A stretch of DNA of 46,463 nt, from assembly GCA_946625165.1 (NCBI GenBank), contig CAMOSR010000003.1, positions 1 to 46,463 of the forward strand, in the 5' to 3' direction. Made by a program: the position numbers and the translations under genes. Positions within the stretch are counted from its first letter, which is position 1. Each line of letters begins with the position of its first letter. Origin of the DNA: an uncultured Bacillota bacterium. Its GTDB lineage: Bacteria; Bacillota_I; Bacilli_A; RF39; UBA660. The notes beneath the pieces were generated by a model. It searched no databases. It had not been told where the DNA came from and saw only the letters and a program-made list of their open reading frames with translations. Positions 33,742 through 42,390 of the stretch are shown here, piece by piece.

Positions 33742-35208
33742 GTTATAAAGGTAGGTAATAAAAAGTTAGATAGATATCAAAAAAAAGTAATTAATTCTAA
33801 AGCAAAAAATCTTTTAGTAGTAGCCGGTGCAGGAAGTGGAAAAACATTTACCATAATTGCTAAAATCAAAAAAATAATAAAAGAAGAAATACTCCCAGAA
33901 GAAATATTATGTATTTCATTCACCAAAGAAGCCGCAAAAAACTTAGAAGAAAAATTAAAAAAAGAAAAAATATATATCAAAGTTAAAACATTTCATAGTT
34001 TAGGATATGAAATTATAAAAAAATACAAAGATATTGACATAGTAAATGAAAAAACACTAGAAACAGTAATAAAGAAAAACATAGAAAGTGAAAAAAACTT
34101 AAGAAATATAACCAATATAAAATTTATAAGATTAGGACATCCTGACCCCATATTTAAAAAAATAGAAAACAATATAATATTAAATTCCAAAGAAAAAGAA
34201 AAATTAGAAAAAATACTAAATACCTTCATAAATCTATACAAAAGTAATAATTATAAAATAAAAGACTTTAAAACTTTTAATAAAATAAATAACAAAGAAC
34301 ATATATATAGAGAGAAACAAAGACATAAGAATTTTTTAAGATTAATAAAAAAAATTATAATGGACTATGAAAAGACATTAAAAAGCAAAAAACAAATAGA
34401 CTTTCATGATATGATCAACGAAAGTACAAAAATAGTAAAGAAAACGGGAATATACCAGTACAAATATATAATTATAGATGAATATCAAGATACATCATTA
34501 AATAAAGTAGAACTAATTAAGGAAATTCAAAATAAAACAAACGCTAAACTTATGGCGGTTGGTGATGACTGGCAATCTATATATGGCTTTACAGGAAGTA
34601 ATTTAGATATATTTATAGATTTTTTAAAAATTTTTCCCAACTCTAAAATAATAAAATTAAAACAAACCTATAGGAATCCTAAAGAACTATTAAAAATAAC
34701 TAGAAAATTTATATGCAAAAATCCATCCCAGATATATAAAAGACTAAAAACAAAAAAGACAAACAAATACCCAATCCATATATATTATTATGATAAAAGT
34801 ATAAAAGAAGTATGGGACAAGATTGCCATAGAAACTAGTAACAAAGACACATTAATATTAAGCAGAAATAATAAAGATATAAATCAAATACCATACCTAG
34901 TTAAAAACATGCATTTTTTAACAATACATAAATCCAAAGGACTAGAATCTGAAAACACGGTAATTATTAATTTAGAAAATAATTATAATAGTTTACCAAG
35001 CAAAATAAAGGACAGCGAATATTTAAAATACGTTAAACCAAAAACAGATAATTTTAAATATGCCGAAGAGAGAAGACTATTTTATGTAGCTTTAACAAGG
35101 TGTAAAAATATAAATTACTTATTAGTAAAAAAAGATAATCCATCTATATTTATAGAAGAATTAATAAAGAATTATTCAAAATATATAAAAATACATAAAA
35201 AATATTGA
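33739..35208 (+). CDS. UvrD-like superfamily 1 DNA helicase, AUU start codon
   Basis: A 489-aa helicase; the ORF track shows only its last 282 residues because no canonical start exists upstream. Reading in frame from 33739 gives LDRYQKKVINSKAKNLLVVA, then the Walker A loop AGAGSGKTFT, FTKEAAKNL (Ia), TFHSLGYEII, IIDEYQDTSL (II), VGDDWQSIYGFTG (III), LKQTYRNPKEL (IV), LTIHKSKGLE (V) and RRLFYVALTRCKN (VI). The motif set is complete, so this is a full-length small UvrD/PcrA/HelD-like enzyme. AUU starts are known for infC and are discriminated by IF3. A mutated ATG or sequencing error is the alternative. The stop TGA overlaps the -35 of the next operon. Confidence 0.8.
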   Translation: MVIKVGNKKLDRYQKKVINSKAKNLLVVAGAGSGKTFTIIAKIKKIIKEEILPEEILCISFTKEAAKNLEEKLKKEKIYIKVKTFHSLGYEIIKKYKDIDIVNEKTLETVIKKNIESEKNLRNITNIKFIRLGHPDPIFKKIENNIILNSKEKEKLEKILNTFINLYKSNNYKIKDFKTFNKINNKEHIYREKQRHKNFLRLIKKIIMDYEKTLKSKKQIDFHDMINESTKIVKKTGIYQYKYIIIDEYQDTSLNKVELIKEIQNKTNAKLMAVGDDWQSIYGFTGSNLDIFIDFLKIFPNSKIIKLKQTYRNPKELLKITRKFICKNPSQIYKRLKTKKTNKYPIHIYYYDKSIKEVWDKIAIETSNKDTLILSRNNKDINQIPYLVKNMHFLTIHKSKGLESENTVIINLENNYNSLPSKIKDSEYLKYVKPKTDNFKYAEERRLFYVALTRCKNINYLLVKKDNPSIFIEELIKNYSKYIKIHKKY

Positions 35209-35233
35209 CAAAAAAATTATAAAAGCATATACT
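35205..35233 (+). promoter_or_regulatory. Strong promoter of the tetR-yhgE operon
   Basis: TTGACA, 17 nt, TATACT: a consensus -35 and a near-consensus -10 that abuts the operator. Confidence 0.85.
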
Positions 35234-35265
35234 ATACTAGTATACCAAATTGGTATACTAGTATA
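35233..35265. promoter_or_regulatory. Perfect 33-bp palindromic operator
   Basis: Half-site TATACTAGTATACCAA, one central base, then its exact complement. It starts on the last base of the -10 and covers the transcription start, so binding would block initiation. The TetR-type gene just downstream is the obvious ligand. Confidence 0.85.
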
Positions 35266-35283
35266 TCTAAAAGGGTGGTATGT

Positions 35284-35841
35284 ATGTCAAAAAAAGAAAA
35301 AGTAATTGAAAGTGCAAGAGCCTTATTCTGCAAGTATGGATATAAGAAAGTAAGTATGGATGAAATCGCAAAAAAATCTGGAGTTACTAAAAAGACAATA
35401 TACAGTTATTTCAAGGATAAAAATGAGTTAGTAAAATTTTTTGCCTATGAAGAAATAGAAAAGATGAAATCTATAGTAGAAAAAACAGAAAAAAGAAAAC
35501 TACCGGCTATAGAAAAAACACATAACATAATTTATAATTTGCTTGAATATAGAAAAGAAGAAGAACTTTTAAATAAGTTTACCGAAGAAGCAAATTATCT
35601 TCCACAAGGTATAGCCGATGAATGCTTAGAAATGTTAAACAAAAATATTATGAGTGAAATTAAAAAATTGCTTGAAAAAGGAATTGAAAATGGTGAAGTT
35701 AAATCATGTGATACTGAACTAGCCTCATTTTTAATTTATAAATTGTATGTTGCCTTAATGTTCGAGTGGGATAAACCACTTGATAAAAAAGAAGTTACAG
35801 AAAATATTATGAGTTTCTTAAAATCAGGAGTATTTAATTAG
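35284..35841 (+). CDS. TetR-family transcriptional regulator
   Basis: A 185-aa regulator. The N-terminal HTH reads VIESARALFCKYGYKKVSM, then MDEIAKKSGVTKKTIYSYF, the TetR signature ending in Y-x-Y/H-F. The helical ligand-binding part lacks recognisable specificity. The ATG at 35284 (MSKKEKV) follows GGGTGG; the track's GTG at 35275 is within the Shine-Dalgarno. It probably represses itself and the YhgE-type gene 13 nt downstream through the perfect palindrome. The pair mirrors yhgD-yhgE of B. subtilis. Confidence 0.88.
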   Translation: MSKKEKVIESARALFCKYGYKKVSMDEIAKKSGVTKKTIYSYFKDKNELVKFFAYEEIEKMKSIVEKTEKRKLPAIEKTHNIIYNLLEYRKEEELLNKFTEEANYLPQGIADECLEMLNKNIMSEIKKLLEKGIENGEVKSCDTELASFLIYKLYVALMFEWDKPLDKKEVTENIMSFLKSGVFN

Positions 35842-35854
35842 GGAGGTTTGAAAA

Positions 35855-37780
35855 ATGAAAAAAAACAGTACGTTTAAATATATAGTAATTGCTGTTGTTC
35901 TTTTTATCCCATTTATATATAGCTTTTTTTATTTAAAAGCATATTGGAACCCATATGGTAAAGGTAATATAGATAATTTGCCAGTTGCCATAGTAAACAC
36001 TGATAAAGGAGATAAAGGACAAAAACTGATTAGTAGTATTAAGAAAAAGAAGAAATTAAAACTTGATGTAGTATCAAGTGCAGAAGCTGAGGACGGCTTA
36101 TATAATGGTAGTTATTACGCCATTATAAATATTCCAGAGACATTTACATCTGACATGGAAAGCGCATCAACTGCTACAAAACGCCATGCAACCATAACAT
36201 ACTCACCAAATGAAAAATCAAATTATCTAGCTAGTCAAATAATAAATAATGTTGTTTTAAACGTTGAAAAAAGCTTAGATAATGAAGTGAATTCCGCCAT
36301 AGTTTCAAGCCTATCAGAAAATATAGAAGACGTGCCTGATAAACTAGATAAAATAAGCAGTGGTTTTTCTACTTTAAAAGATGGAACTTCAAAATTATCG
36401 AGTGGAAGTTCATCACTAGTAAACGGAACTAATACTATAAATACAAATTATAAAAAGTTTAACCAAGGCGTTGAAAGCATGAAAAACGGTTCAAATACAT
36501 TATCTGAATCTATTCAAAGGTTAGATGACGGAGTCGATAAATTAGAAAATGCAAGCAGCGGACTAGATTCCCTTGTAGAAGGAGTAAATAGTTTAAAATC
36601 AGGAAGTGACAATTTTACTGAATCTCTAAAAGAATATACATCAGGAGTTGACGACATTTTAAATAATTCAAAACCTATTATTGATAATATGAAAGCCCAA
36701 GCCTGCACAGCAGCAGAATCAGGATTAAATGAATACCAAGAGCAGTGCGTTAAGCTTAAAACATTAAGTGCAGCATATGACCAATTATTAGAGTCATCAA
36801 CTAAAATAAAAGAAGGCAATGCCCAAATTAATGGTGGAATTACTAGTTTATATAATAATACATCAAAAATAGCAGAATTAAAATCAGGAATTTCAGCTCT
36901 CAAGGATGGCTCAAATAAATTAAAAATAGGAGCAAACACATTAGCTGGTGGAGCTGCCTCATTATATAACAGCTCAGTACAAATTAATAATGCCCTAAGC
37001 ACATTAAATACAGGCGCAAATACTTTAAATAATGGTTTGATTACTTTAGATAACAGTGTAGGAAACGCTAAAACAGAACTAGATTCTAATATCCAAACAA
37101 CCAAAGAAAGCATTAAAAAAGTAGAAACATTGCGAGATTATAGTAAAGAACCAGTAAAAATAAAAACAAGAGAAGTCAATAAAGTAAATAGTTACGGAAC
37201 GTCTTTCTCACCTCTATTTATTTCAATTGGCCTATGGGTAGGAAGCCTAATGATGTTAATGGTATTCTATTATGACAAAGAAGAAAGATTTGGCATCTTA
37301 GGAATTAATTCTGATCAAAAAATAAAGCAAATACTCGCTTATCATGCACTTATTTCCGCATCAGCCATAGTATTGGGAATTTTACTTCAAACATTCTTAG
37401 ATTTAAATATTACAAATATACCATTATACTATATTAGCTTAATACTAATTGGAAATACTTTTATGGCAATAATTGAATTTTTAATAATGAGTTTTAATGA
37501 TGTGGGTAAATTCATTGCCCTAATACTATTAATATTACAATTAGCCGCATCAGGTGGAACTTTCCCAATAGAAACTGTCGCAAAAGGCTTTAGATGGATG
37601 CATAAATTACTTCCAATGACTTATACAGTTAAATTACTAAGAGAGTCTCTAATAAAAATAGAAAATAATTTGCTTACTAAAAACTTAATAGTTGTAATAA
37701 TAATGTTTACCCTACTATTTATTTTAAACCTAGTAATAGCTAAAATAAAAGAAAGTAAATTAGAAAAAGTAAAAGCATAA
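35855..37780 (+). CDS. YhgE/Pip-family membrane protein
   Basis: A 641-aa membrane protein. One N-terminal span (IVIAVVLFIPFIYSFFYL, residues ~10-27) is followed by the family's conserved WNPYGKGNIDNLPVAIVNTDKG. A ~420-residue outside region full of heptad-like repeats (LKDGTSKLSSGSSSLVNGTN; LKDGSNKLKIGANTLAGGAA) predicts long helical rods. About five to six C-terminal spans resemble an ABC-2-type permease. Members include phage receptors (Pip, YueB) and T7SS-associated EsaA. Substrate unknown. Co-transcribed with the TetR gene, which likely controls it. Confidence 0.88.
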   Translation: MKKNSTFKYIVIAVVLFIPFIYSFFYLKAYWNPYGKGNIDNLPVAIVNTDKGDKGQKLISSIKKKKKLKLDVVSSAEAEDGLYNGSYYAIINIPETFTSDMESASTATKRHATITYSPNEKSNYLASQIINNVVLNVEKSLDNEVNSAIVSSLSENIEDVPDKLDKISSGFSTLKDGTSKLSSGSSSLVNGTNTINTNYKKFNQGVESMKNGSNTLSESIQRLDDGVDKLENASSGLDSLVEGVNSLKSGSDNFTESLKEYTSGVDDILNNSKPIIDNMKAQACTAAESGLNEYQEQCVKLKTLSAAYDQLLESSTKIKEGNAQINGGITSLYNNTSKIAELKSGISALKDGSNKLKIGANTLAGGAASLYNSSVQINNALSTLNTGANTLNNGLITLDNSVGNAKTELDSNIQTTKESIKKVETLRDYSKEPVKIKTREVNKVNSYGTSFSPLFISIGLWVGSLMMLMVFYYDKEERFGILGINSDQKIKQILAYHALISASAIVLGILLQTFLDLNITNIPLYYISLILIGNTFMAIIEFLIMSFNDVGKFIALILLILQLAASGGTFPIETVAKGFRWMHKLLPMTYTVKLLRESLIKIENNLLTKNLIVVIIMFTLLFILNLVIAKIKESKLEKVKA

Positions 37781-37795
37781 AACTTTTACTTTTTT
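37764..37795 (+). terminator. Operon terminator
   Basis: AAAAAGTAAAAG / CTTTTACTTTTT, overlapping the end of the YhgE-type gene. Confidence 0.85.
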
Positions 37796-37917
37796 GTAGA
37801 CCATTTAGACAAAATATGTCATAAAACAGTTAATATGTGATATAATAACTATACTGCTAACTGAAGATAAAAAGATTATTCAATTATATTAAAAAACAAA
37901 TATAAAAAGGTGATACT

Positions 37918-38247
37918 ATGGAAAAGAAAAGGGAAGCTGTAAAACTAATTCAAGACAAAATAAATGGTAAGACATTTTTATCATATAAAGAAATTGCTGA
38001 TATAACTGGTTATCATCCAAAATATATTTTAAAACTAAAAAAAGATGTCTTAAATGGCAACATACATTTTATTCACGGTAACAAAAATCGTATTCCAGTA
38101 AATAGTATGAGCGAAGAAGAAAAACAAAAAATAATAAATCTCTATAAAAAAAGTAACGTCAGCATAAGAAAATTCTGTAACTTCTATCATACTAGGAGCT
38201 ATTCATGTATATATAACTTATTAAAAGAAAATGGACTTTTAAAATAA
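37918..38247 (+). CDS. Stand-alone HTH protein resembling a transposase N-terminus
   Basis: A 109-aa protein with two helix-turn-helix-like units: FLSYKEIADITGYHPKYILKLKK (about residues 20-42) and NVSIRKFCNFYHTRSYSCIYNLL (about 80-103). Between them is the connector FIHGNKNRIP, which recalls the 'F-x-HGN-x-x-R-x-P' segment of ISNCY-type transposases. No DDE catalytic domain follows; the gene ends normally before a terminator. It is either a domesticated DNA-binding remnant or a small regulator. Shine-Dalgarno AAAGGTGAT. Confidence 0.6.
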   Translation: MEKKREAVKLIQDKINGKTFLSYKEIADITGYHPKYILKLKKDVLNGNIHFIHGNKNRIPVNSMSEEEKQKIINLYKKSNVSIRKFCNFYHTRSYSCIYNLLKENGLLK

Positions 38248-38249
38248 AC

Positions 38250-38272
38250 CTACCTATAAAGGTAGCTTTTTT
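38250..38272 (+). terminator. Terminator
   Basis: CTACC-TATAAA-GGTAG followed by CTTTTTT. Confidence 0.75.
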
Positions 38273-38333
38273 GTCGATTAATACTTCTTCTAAAAAAAGA
38301 TATCTCTTAATAATTTAATTATAGGAGGTATCT

Positions 38334-40916
38334 ATGAAAACAGGACTTACAGAAAAAGAAGTAATTCAAAGCAGAAAAAAATATGGTAGTAATGAAATAA
38401 GTAAAGCAGGTAAAGAAAGCTTTTTAAAAATGCTTATTGGAACACTAGGAGACCCAATAATAAAAATATTATTAATTGCCTTAGCTGTTAAAACATTGTT
38501 TTTATTCCATGACTTTGATTGGTATGAAACAGTAGGCATAGTTATTGCTATATTCTTGGCATCATTTATATCAACGATATCAGAATACGGCAGCGAAAAA
38601 GCCTTTGAAAAATTAGAAGAAGATGCTTCCAAAATAAAAACCAAAGTAAAAAGAACTGGAACAATTAAAGAAATAGAAATAAATGATGTTGTCGTTGGAG
38701 ACATTATAAATATTGAAGCTGGTGACCAGATTCCTGCAGACGGCAAAATAATAACTGGAAGCATATTTGTCAATGAGTCTAATTTAAATGGAGAAATGAA
38801 AGAAAAAGAAAAAAAAGTCAGTAGTAAAGTTTATCGTTCTACAGTTGTATATTCAGGCATCGCCACTATGGAAGTCGAAGAAGTCGGCGACAAAACAATT
38901 TATGGAAAACTTGCTGAAGAAGTTAGAGAAAAAACACAAGATAGTCCCCTGAAATTAAGACTAGTTAAACTAGCCGAACAAATAAGCAAACTAGGTTATC
39001 TTGGCGCGCTGCTAGTTTCTATATCATATTTATTTTCTATAATAGTAATCAATAATAATTTTAATATAATTTTAATCAAAGATACCATAACAAATTTGCC
39101 AGTAATGTTTGGACATATCCTGCATGCCATAACGTTAAGCGTAACCATTATTGTCGTCGCTGTTCCTGAAGGACTGCCCATGATGATTACCTTAGTATTA
39201 TCCTCTAATATGAAAAGAATGCTAAAAAGCAATGTCCTAGTGAGAAAACTAACAGGTATAGAAACAGCAGGTAATATCAACATATTATTCACTGACAAAA
39301 CTGGGACAATTACCAAAGGAAATTTAAGCGTTGTTGGAATAATAGACCCTAAAGGACAAAAATACCTTAACGAAGAAGAACTCAAAGAAAATAAAGTGTA
39401 CCACAAAATGGTTAAACTAGCTCTAACCGCTAATAACGCCAGCAGCTATGATGATACGAATAAAGCAATAGGCGGCAACATCACTGATAGAGCCATATTA
39501 AACTTCTTTAAAAATGAAAATTTAAAATATACAATTACCAGCAAAATACCATTTTCCAGTGAAGAAAAATATTCACTCACACAAATAACCCATCAAGGTA
39601 AAAACATAAACTTAATAAAAGGAGCGCCAGAAATAATAGTAGATAAATGTACTCACTATTATGACAATGGGAAAAAATATGCATTAATGCATAAACAAAA
39701 AATAAAAAGCCAAATAAAAGAAGCTACTGACAGAGGTATAAGAGTTTTAGCCTTTGCCACCTGCGAATCTAAAAATACCATAAAAAGGCTATCACTAATG
39801 GGATTAGTATATATTAAAGATGAAGTAAGACCAGCTGCCATAAAAGGGTTAAATTTAATAAACAAGGCAGGTATAAATACAATCATGATTACCGGAGACA
39901 ATATAGATACTGCTAGAGCCATAGGCAAAGAAGTAGGTCTTATAAAAAGTGACAAAGATATCATTTTAACTAGCGATGAACTTCACAAAATGCAAGACGA
40001 AGAGATCAAAAAGATCCTTCCAAAATTAAAAATACTTGCAAGAGCCCTGCCACAAGATAAGAGCAAACTAGTTAAAATTGCCCAAAGCGAGCAATTGGTA
40101 GTAGGAATGACAGGCGATGGCGTAAATGATGCGCCAGCCTTAAAAAAAGCCGATGTTGGATTTGCCATGGGTTCTGGTACAGAAGTAGCTAAAGAAGCAA
40201 GTGACATAGTTATTTTAGATGATAACCTTCTTTCTATTTCAAATGCGGTGTTATACGGTAGAACAATCTTTAAAAGTATAAGAAAGTTTATAATATTTCA
40301 GTTAACTATGAATATATGTGCTGTAAGCATTTCTATAATTGGACCATTTATAGGAGTAGACACCCCAGTAACAGTAATACAAATGCTGTGGATAAATATG
40401 GTTATGGATACACTGGCTGCCTTAGCTTTCTCTTATGAGCCAGCTTTAGAAGAATATATGGAAGAAGTACCAAAGAAAAAAGATGAAATGATTATTAACA
40501 GATATATGAAAGACGAAATATTGTTTACTGGACTATTTTCAGCCCTTATGTGTGTTCTTTTCCTTAAATTACCACTTATCCACAAAGTATTTAGAGACTC
40601 TAAAAACGACAAATATTTAATGACTGCCTTCTTTGGACTCTTTATTTTTATGGGTATATTTAATAGTTTTAACGCTAGAACCCATAGATTAAACTTATTT
40701 TCAAACCTATCAAAAAATAAAGTTTTCGTAGCTGTTATATTGTTCATATTAATAGTTCAAATATATCTAATTTACTACGGTGGAGAAGTTTTTAGAACAT
40801 ATGGATTAAATTTTTTTGAGTTTGAAATTATGATTTTGTTATCTATGCTAGTAATCCCAGTAGACTTTTTAAGAAAAATATACCTAAGGCACCATGGCGA
40901 AAAGGGCGGGGTATAA
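38334..40916 (+). CDS. PMCA-type calcium-transporting P-type ATPase
   Basis: An 860-aa P2-type cation pump that probably exports Ca2+. The N-terminal cation-ATPase motif is GLTEKEVIQSRKKYGSNEI. The actuator loop reads NESNLNGEMKEKE, where the usual TGES is NGEM (catalytic Glu kept). The M4 ion site is VAVPEGLPMMITLVL. Phosphorylation is at DKTGT (LFTDKTGTITKG), with the hinge motifs MITGDN and MTGDGVNDAPALKKADVG. The C-terminal spans hold NMVMDTLAALAFSYEPA. Length and order are complete. GGAGGT precedes the ATG. Monocistronic by context. Confidence 0.92.
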   Translation: MKTGLTEKEVIQSRKKYGSNEISKAGKESFLKMLIGTLGDPIIKILLIALAVKTLFLFHDFDWYETVGIVIAIFLASFISTISEYGSEKAFEKLEEDASKIKTKVKRTGTIKEIEINDVVVGDIINIEAGDQIPADGKIITGSIFVNESNLNGEMKEKEKKVSSKVYRSTVVYSGIATMEVEEVGDKTIYGKLAEEVREKTQDSPLKLRLVKLAEQISKLGYLGALLVSISYLFSIIVINNNFNIILIKDTITNLPVMFGHILHAITLSVTIIVVAVPEGLPMMITLVLSSNMKRMLKSNVLVRKLTGIETAGNINILFTDKTGTITKGNLSVVGIIDPKGQKYLNEEELKENKVYHKMVKLALTANNASSYDDTNKAIGGNITDRAILNFFKNENLKYTITSKIPFSSEEKYSLTQITHQGKNINLIKGAPEIIVDKCTHYYDNGKKYALMHKQKIKSQIKEATDRGIRVLAFATCESKNTIKRLSLMGLVYIKDEVRPAAIKGLNLINKAGINTIMITGDNIDTARAIGKEVGLIKSDKDIILTSDELHKMQDEEIKKILPKLKILARALPQDKSKLVKIAQSEQLVVGMTGDGVNDAPALKKADVGFAMGSGTEVAKEASDIVILDDNLLSISNAVLYGRTIFKSIRKFIIFQLTMNICAVSISIIGPFIGVDTPVTVIQMLWINMVMDTLAALAFSYEPALEEYMEEVPKKKDEMIINRYMKDEILFTGLFSALMCVLFLKLPLIHKVFRDSKNDKYLMTAFFGLFIFMGIFNSFNARTHRLNLFSNLSKNKVFVAVILFILIVQIYLIYYGGEVFRTYGLNFFEFEIMILLSMLVIPVDFLRKIYLRHHGEKGGV

Positions 40917-40967
40917 ATTTACAATTTATCTCAAAAGTGCTATAATACTAAACCGAGGTGAGAAGTC

Positions 40968-41600
40968 ATGAAATGTTTTAAATTAACAAATAATAAATTT
41001 GTAGCACTAGTTGGTGCAGCATCTATCGCCTTCGCTCTAGCCGGATGCACACCAGCCAAGCAAGCCAATAATACAAATAGTGGTCAAGCTCAAAATATTA
41101 TTAGCCAAACACTAGAAGCCGGTATAAATGAAAGTATAAGAGTGACTGACAATATTAAACAAGATATTTATAGAATAGAAGCTGACGCGATAATAGAAGA
41201 CTACATAAACACCCTAAGCACGGAATTTAATGAATTAATTAACTTTACTGTAGACCAGTGGAATAGTGAAGAATTTCAAGAAAAACTAGCCGTTGTAAGG
41301 CAAAAATTACGCGACCTTGTAGATTTTGCGTTTAATGGTAAAGAAATAAACGGAGTTACATTCGATGAACTAAGTGATACTGCCAAGGAAAAAGTGAACG
41401 CCATTATAACAACAATCGATACATGGCTAAATAACTTGATTCCAAATTACCAAGATAGATTATATGACGGCCTCGTTAATTTAGGCGCTGATGGCTTAGA
41501 ACTATGGAATGAACTAAATGAAAGCTTTAATAACTATCAAAGTGATGTATTAGATGAATTTTATAATAGATCTAATAATAGGATAATTATTAAAAAGTAA
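40968..41600 (+). CDS. Lipoprotein of unknown function
   Basis: A 210-aa exported lipoprotein. The signal ends in a lipobox, ALAGC, so Cys27 would be lipidated. A polar spacer (TPAKQANNTNSGQ) is followed by an all-helical acidic domain (VDQWNSEEFQEKLAVVRQKL; NAIITTIDTWLNNLIPNYQ). No family recognised. GAGGTGAG precedes the ATG. Terminated by a strong hairpin before the agr locus; no evidence of a link to agr. Confidence 0.75.
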   Translation: MKCFKLTNNKFVALVGAASIAFALAGCTPAKQANNTNSGQAQNIISQTLEAGINESIRVTDNIKQDIYRIEADAIIEDYINTLSTEFNELINFTVDQWNSEEFQEKLAVVRQKLRDLVDFAFNGKEINGVTFDELSDTAKEKVNAIITTIDTWLNNLIPNYQDRLYDGLVNLGADGLELWNELNESFNNYQSDVLDEFYNRSNNRIIIKK

Positions 41601-41626
41601 GAAATATAAAATTCTTACTTTTTATT
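41592..41626 (+). terminator. Terminator between the lipoprotein gene and agrA
   Basis: AAAAAGTAAGAA / TTCTTACTTTTT with 8-nt loop. Confidence 0.85.
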
Positions 41627-41653
41627 GTAATATCCCACAAAATGTGATATATT
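41625..41653 (+). promoter_or_regulatory. Candidate agrA-agrC promoter
   Basis: TTGTAA, 17 nt, TATATT. The spacer holds the imperfect palindrome ATATCCCAC / GTGATAT around AAAAT, a possible regulator site. No classic pair of AgrA direct repeats was found. Confidence 0.5.
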
Positions 41654-41688
41654 TTACCTGGAATATTGAATGAAAGAAGGTAAGGTTT

Positions 41689-42390
41689 ATGATAAACTTT
41701 ATCGTATGCGATGATATAGTGAAAGACAACGAAAAAATTAAGAATGTTATATCAAAATATATGATGAAAAATAAACTAGAATATAAAACTCACATATTTA
41801 GTGACTACAACGATGAATTTATAGAAATTGTAAAAAAGAAATTACCATTTAAAATATATATTTTAGATATTGAAACCCCAACTAGATCAGGCATTGATAT
41901 CGCAAGAATTATTAGACATAAAGATGTGGATAGTGTATTAATCTTTGTAACAGGACATGAAGAATTAAGTAATGTTGTAATGAAACATGATTTTGTATTT
42001 TTATCTTTTATAAACAAATTTGATAATGGTGAAGAAAGATTAACAAAGGCAATAGATAAAGCATTAAAAATGTTTAAAATAAGACAGACAATTAGATTTA
42101 AAGATAATGGAATAATGTATTCCATTCCAGTAGACGATATACTTTATATAACTAGGGATAGTATTGATAGAAAATGTATAATTGTTACTGACTATAATGA
42201 ATTTAAAGTAGGCAAAAATCTAAGTGAATTGGAAAAAATGGTCACAGACGACTTTGTAAAAACACATAGAGCATGTTTAATAAATAAAAAAAGAGTAACT
42301 AGCTTTAACAAATCAAAAAGGATTGTGACATTCGATAACGGAATGAAAAGCGATTTGATTTCTACACGTTTTGATAAGGAGTTGATATAA
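41689..42390 (+). CDS. AgrA-like LytTR response regulator
   Basis: A 233-aa two-component regulator. The receiver domain (1-125) has FIVCDDIVKDNEKI, phospho-acceptor Asp60 (YILDIETPTRSGIDIA) and the late FVTGHEE strand. The LytTR DNA-binding domain (about 135-233) has DILYITRDSIDRK, FVKTHRACLINKKRV and KSDLIS. This is the AgrA architecture, which activates the agr promoter when AgrC senses the peptide. GAAGGTAAGG precedes the ATG. The kinase gene begins directly after its stop codon. Note the order (agrA before agrC), the reverse of the classical agrC-agrA. Confidence 0.88.
   Translation: MINFIVCDDIVKDNEKIKNVISKYMMKNKLEYKTHIFSDYNDEFIEIVKKKLPFKIYILDIETPTRSGIDIARIIRHKDVDSVLIFVTGHEELSNVVMKHDFVFLSFINKFDNGEERLTKAIDKALKMFKIRQTIRFKDNGIMYSIPVDDILYITRDSIDRKCIIVTDYNEFKVGKNLSELEKMVTDDFVKTHRACLINKKRVTSFNKSKRIVTFDNGMKSDLISTRFDKELI

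Noticed and set aside
36514-37113. 199-aa minus-strand ORF inside the YhgE-type gene
   Set aside because: Antisense of the repeat-rich helical region; its open frame follows from codon bias of the real gene.
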